From positions 1 through 64,000 of the forward strand of contig JAABSH010000002.1 of NCBI GenBank assembly GCA_011390465.1: 64,000 nt of DNA, given 5' to 3'. Source of the DNA: Desulfobacteraceae bacterium. GTDB taxonomy: Bacteria; Desulfobacterota; Desulfobacteria; Desulfobacterales; Desulfosalsimonadaceae. Of the stretch, positions 62,783 to 64,000 are shown one piece after another. The position numbers and the translations under genes are program-made. Every line of letters begins with the position of its first letter. Within the stretch, counting starts at the first letter, position 1. Under the pieces are notes generated by a model. That model had not been told where the DNA came from and made no database searches. It was given only the letters and a program-made list of their open reading frames with translations.

Positions 62783-63379
62783 ATGACGACAATTAGTGCA
62801 CAAATGGTAAAGGAGCTTCGTGAACGATCCGGCGCCGGCATCATGGATTGCAAGGAAGCGTTGAAAGAATGCGCCGGCGATATGGATAAAGCAGCTGACT
62901 TTTTGAGAAAAAAAGGTCTGGCAACCGCCAAGAAGCGGGCCGGCCGGGAAGCCTCGGAAGGGGTTGTGCAGTCCTATATTCATATGGGCGGCAAAATCGG
63001 CGTGCTGGTGGAAGTGAACTGCGAAACCGATTTTGTGGCAAAAACAGATGATTTCCAGGAATTTGCCAGGAATATCGCCATGCATATTGCCGCCTCCAGT
63101 CCGCTGGGCGTGGTGCCGGAAGACATTCCGGAAGCCGTGGTTGAAAAGGAAAAAGAAATTTACCGGGCCCAGGCCCTTGAAATGGGCAAACCGGAAAAAA
63201 TGCTGGACAAGATCATTGAAGGCAAGATGACGAAATTTTACAAAGACGCCTGCCTGATGAATCAGCTCTATGTCCGGGACACCAGTTTGACCATCAGCGA
63301 TGTGCTCAACGATATGATCGCCAAAACCGGGGAGAAAATAACCATTCACCGGTTTGCCAGATTCCAGATCGGCGGGTAA
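62783..63379 (+). CDS. tsf: elongation factor Ts
   Basis: The 198-residue protein has the N-terminal UBA-like part (ISAQMVKELRERSGAGIMDCKEALKE) and the core YIHMGGKIGVLVEVNCETDFVAKTDDFQEFARNIAMHIAA. It is shorter than the 280-residue enzymes of many proteobacteria and lacks their second core repeat, as in several delta-type genomes. EF-Ts recharges EF-Tu with GTP. The start is at ATG after GGGAGAATA, next to the rpsB stop. Confidence 0.93.
   Translation: MTTISAQMVKELRERSGAGIMDCKEALKECAGDMDKAADFLRKKGLATAKKRAGREASEGVVQSYIHMGGKIGVLVEVNCETDFVAKTDDFQEFARNIAMHIAASSPLGVVPEDIPEAVVEKEKEIYRAQALEMGKPEKMLDKIIEGKMTKFYKDACLMNQLYVRDTSLTISDVLNDMIAKTGEKITIHRFARFQIGG

Positions 63380-64000
<621 letters not shown>

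Overview
The window reads as chromosomal DNA from a Gram-negative, anaerobic member of the Desulfobacterota, most likely a sulfate reducer of the Desulfobacterales type. This is an inference from gene content. The adenylate kinase has the exact Cys-X5-His-X15-Cys-X2-Cys LID spacing described for Desulfovibrio gigas. A Tat-exported DUF362 protein is paired with a membrane polyferredoxin. The ATP synthase F0 genes stand apart from F1. Several small families typical of that phylum are present (DUF4416, a RemA-like protein beside gmk). Composition is near 50% GC in the core, with AT-richer accessory islands.

Layout. 1-6.4 kb is a decaying defence and mobile-type region. It holds the 3' part of an AlbA_2/HATPase regulator, a broken brxL (BREX Lon-like protein) with a MITD1-like C-terminal domain, the tail of an HD phosphohydrolase, a frameshifted IHF/HU gene, three small or secreted proteins and a RelE-type toxin-antitoxin pair with a readable promoter/operator. 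6.6-16 kb carries a membrane protein, a MITE-like palindrome and an operon for a branched-chain-type amino-acid ABC importer (livJ-H-M-G-F) ending in a fused proline/P5C dehydrogenase (putA). 16.4-21.3 kb is a second defence island: McrB-McrC with an EVE-like domain in McrB, then a toxin-first RelE/XRE pair.

21.4-38.3 kb is mostly housekeeping and metabolism. It contains a DMT exporter, GNAT and YIP1 proteins, a MoeA-like protein, the polyferredoxin/DUF362 pair, PtsP, a GNAT protein, an unrecognised two-gene micro-operon with its own terminator, a crotonase, a nitronate monooxygenase-like protein, pdxA and uvrA. 38.4-46.6 kb, all on the minus strand, holds the F0 genes atpZ-I-B-E, pyrK, pgeF, a nitrilase, comF, icd and the yicC-remA-gmk-rlmB group. 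47.5-51.8 kb is an operon of a small protein, two divergent PilT-type ATPases and an unrecognised 577-aa protein; this is the best candidate here for an undescribed system.

51.8-57 kb holds DUF4416, a Trm112-like protein, tRNA-Arg(CCG), folC, rpsU, adk and a tRNA nucleotidyltransferase. 57.1-64 kb, on the plus strand, is coaE, rho, rpmE, prfA, prmC, rpsB, tsf and the start of pyrH, which runs off the window. Short simple repeats and hairpins lie in many intergenic gaps. No CRISPR array, rRNA, integrase or intact insertion sequence was seen.
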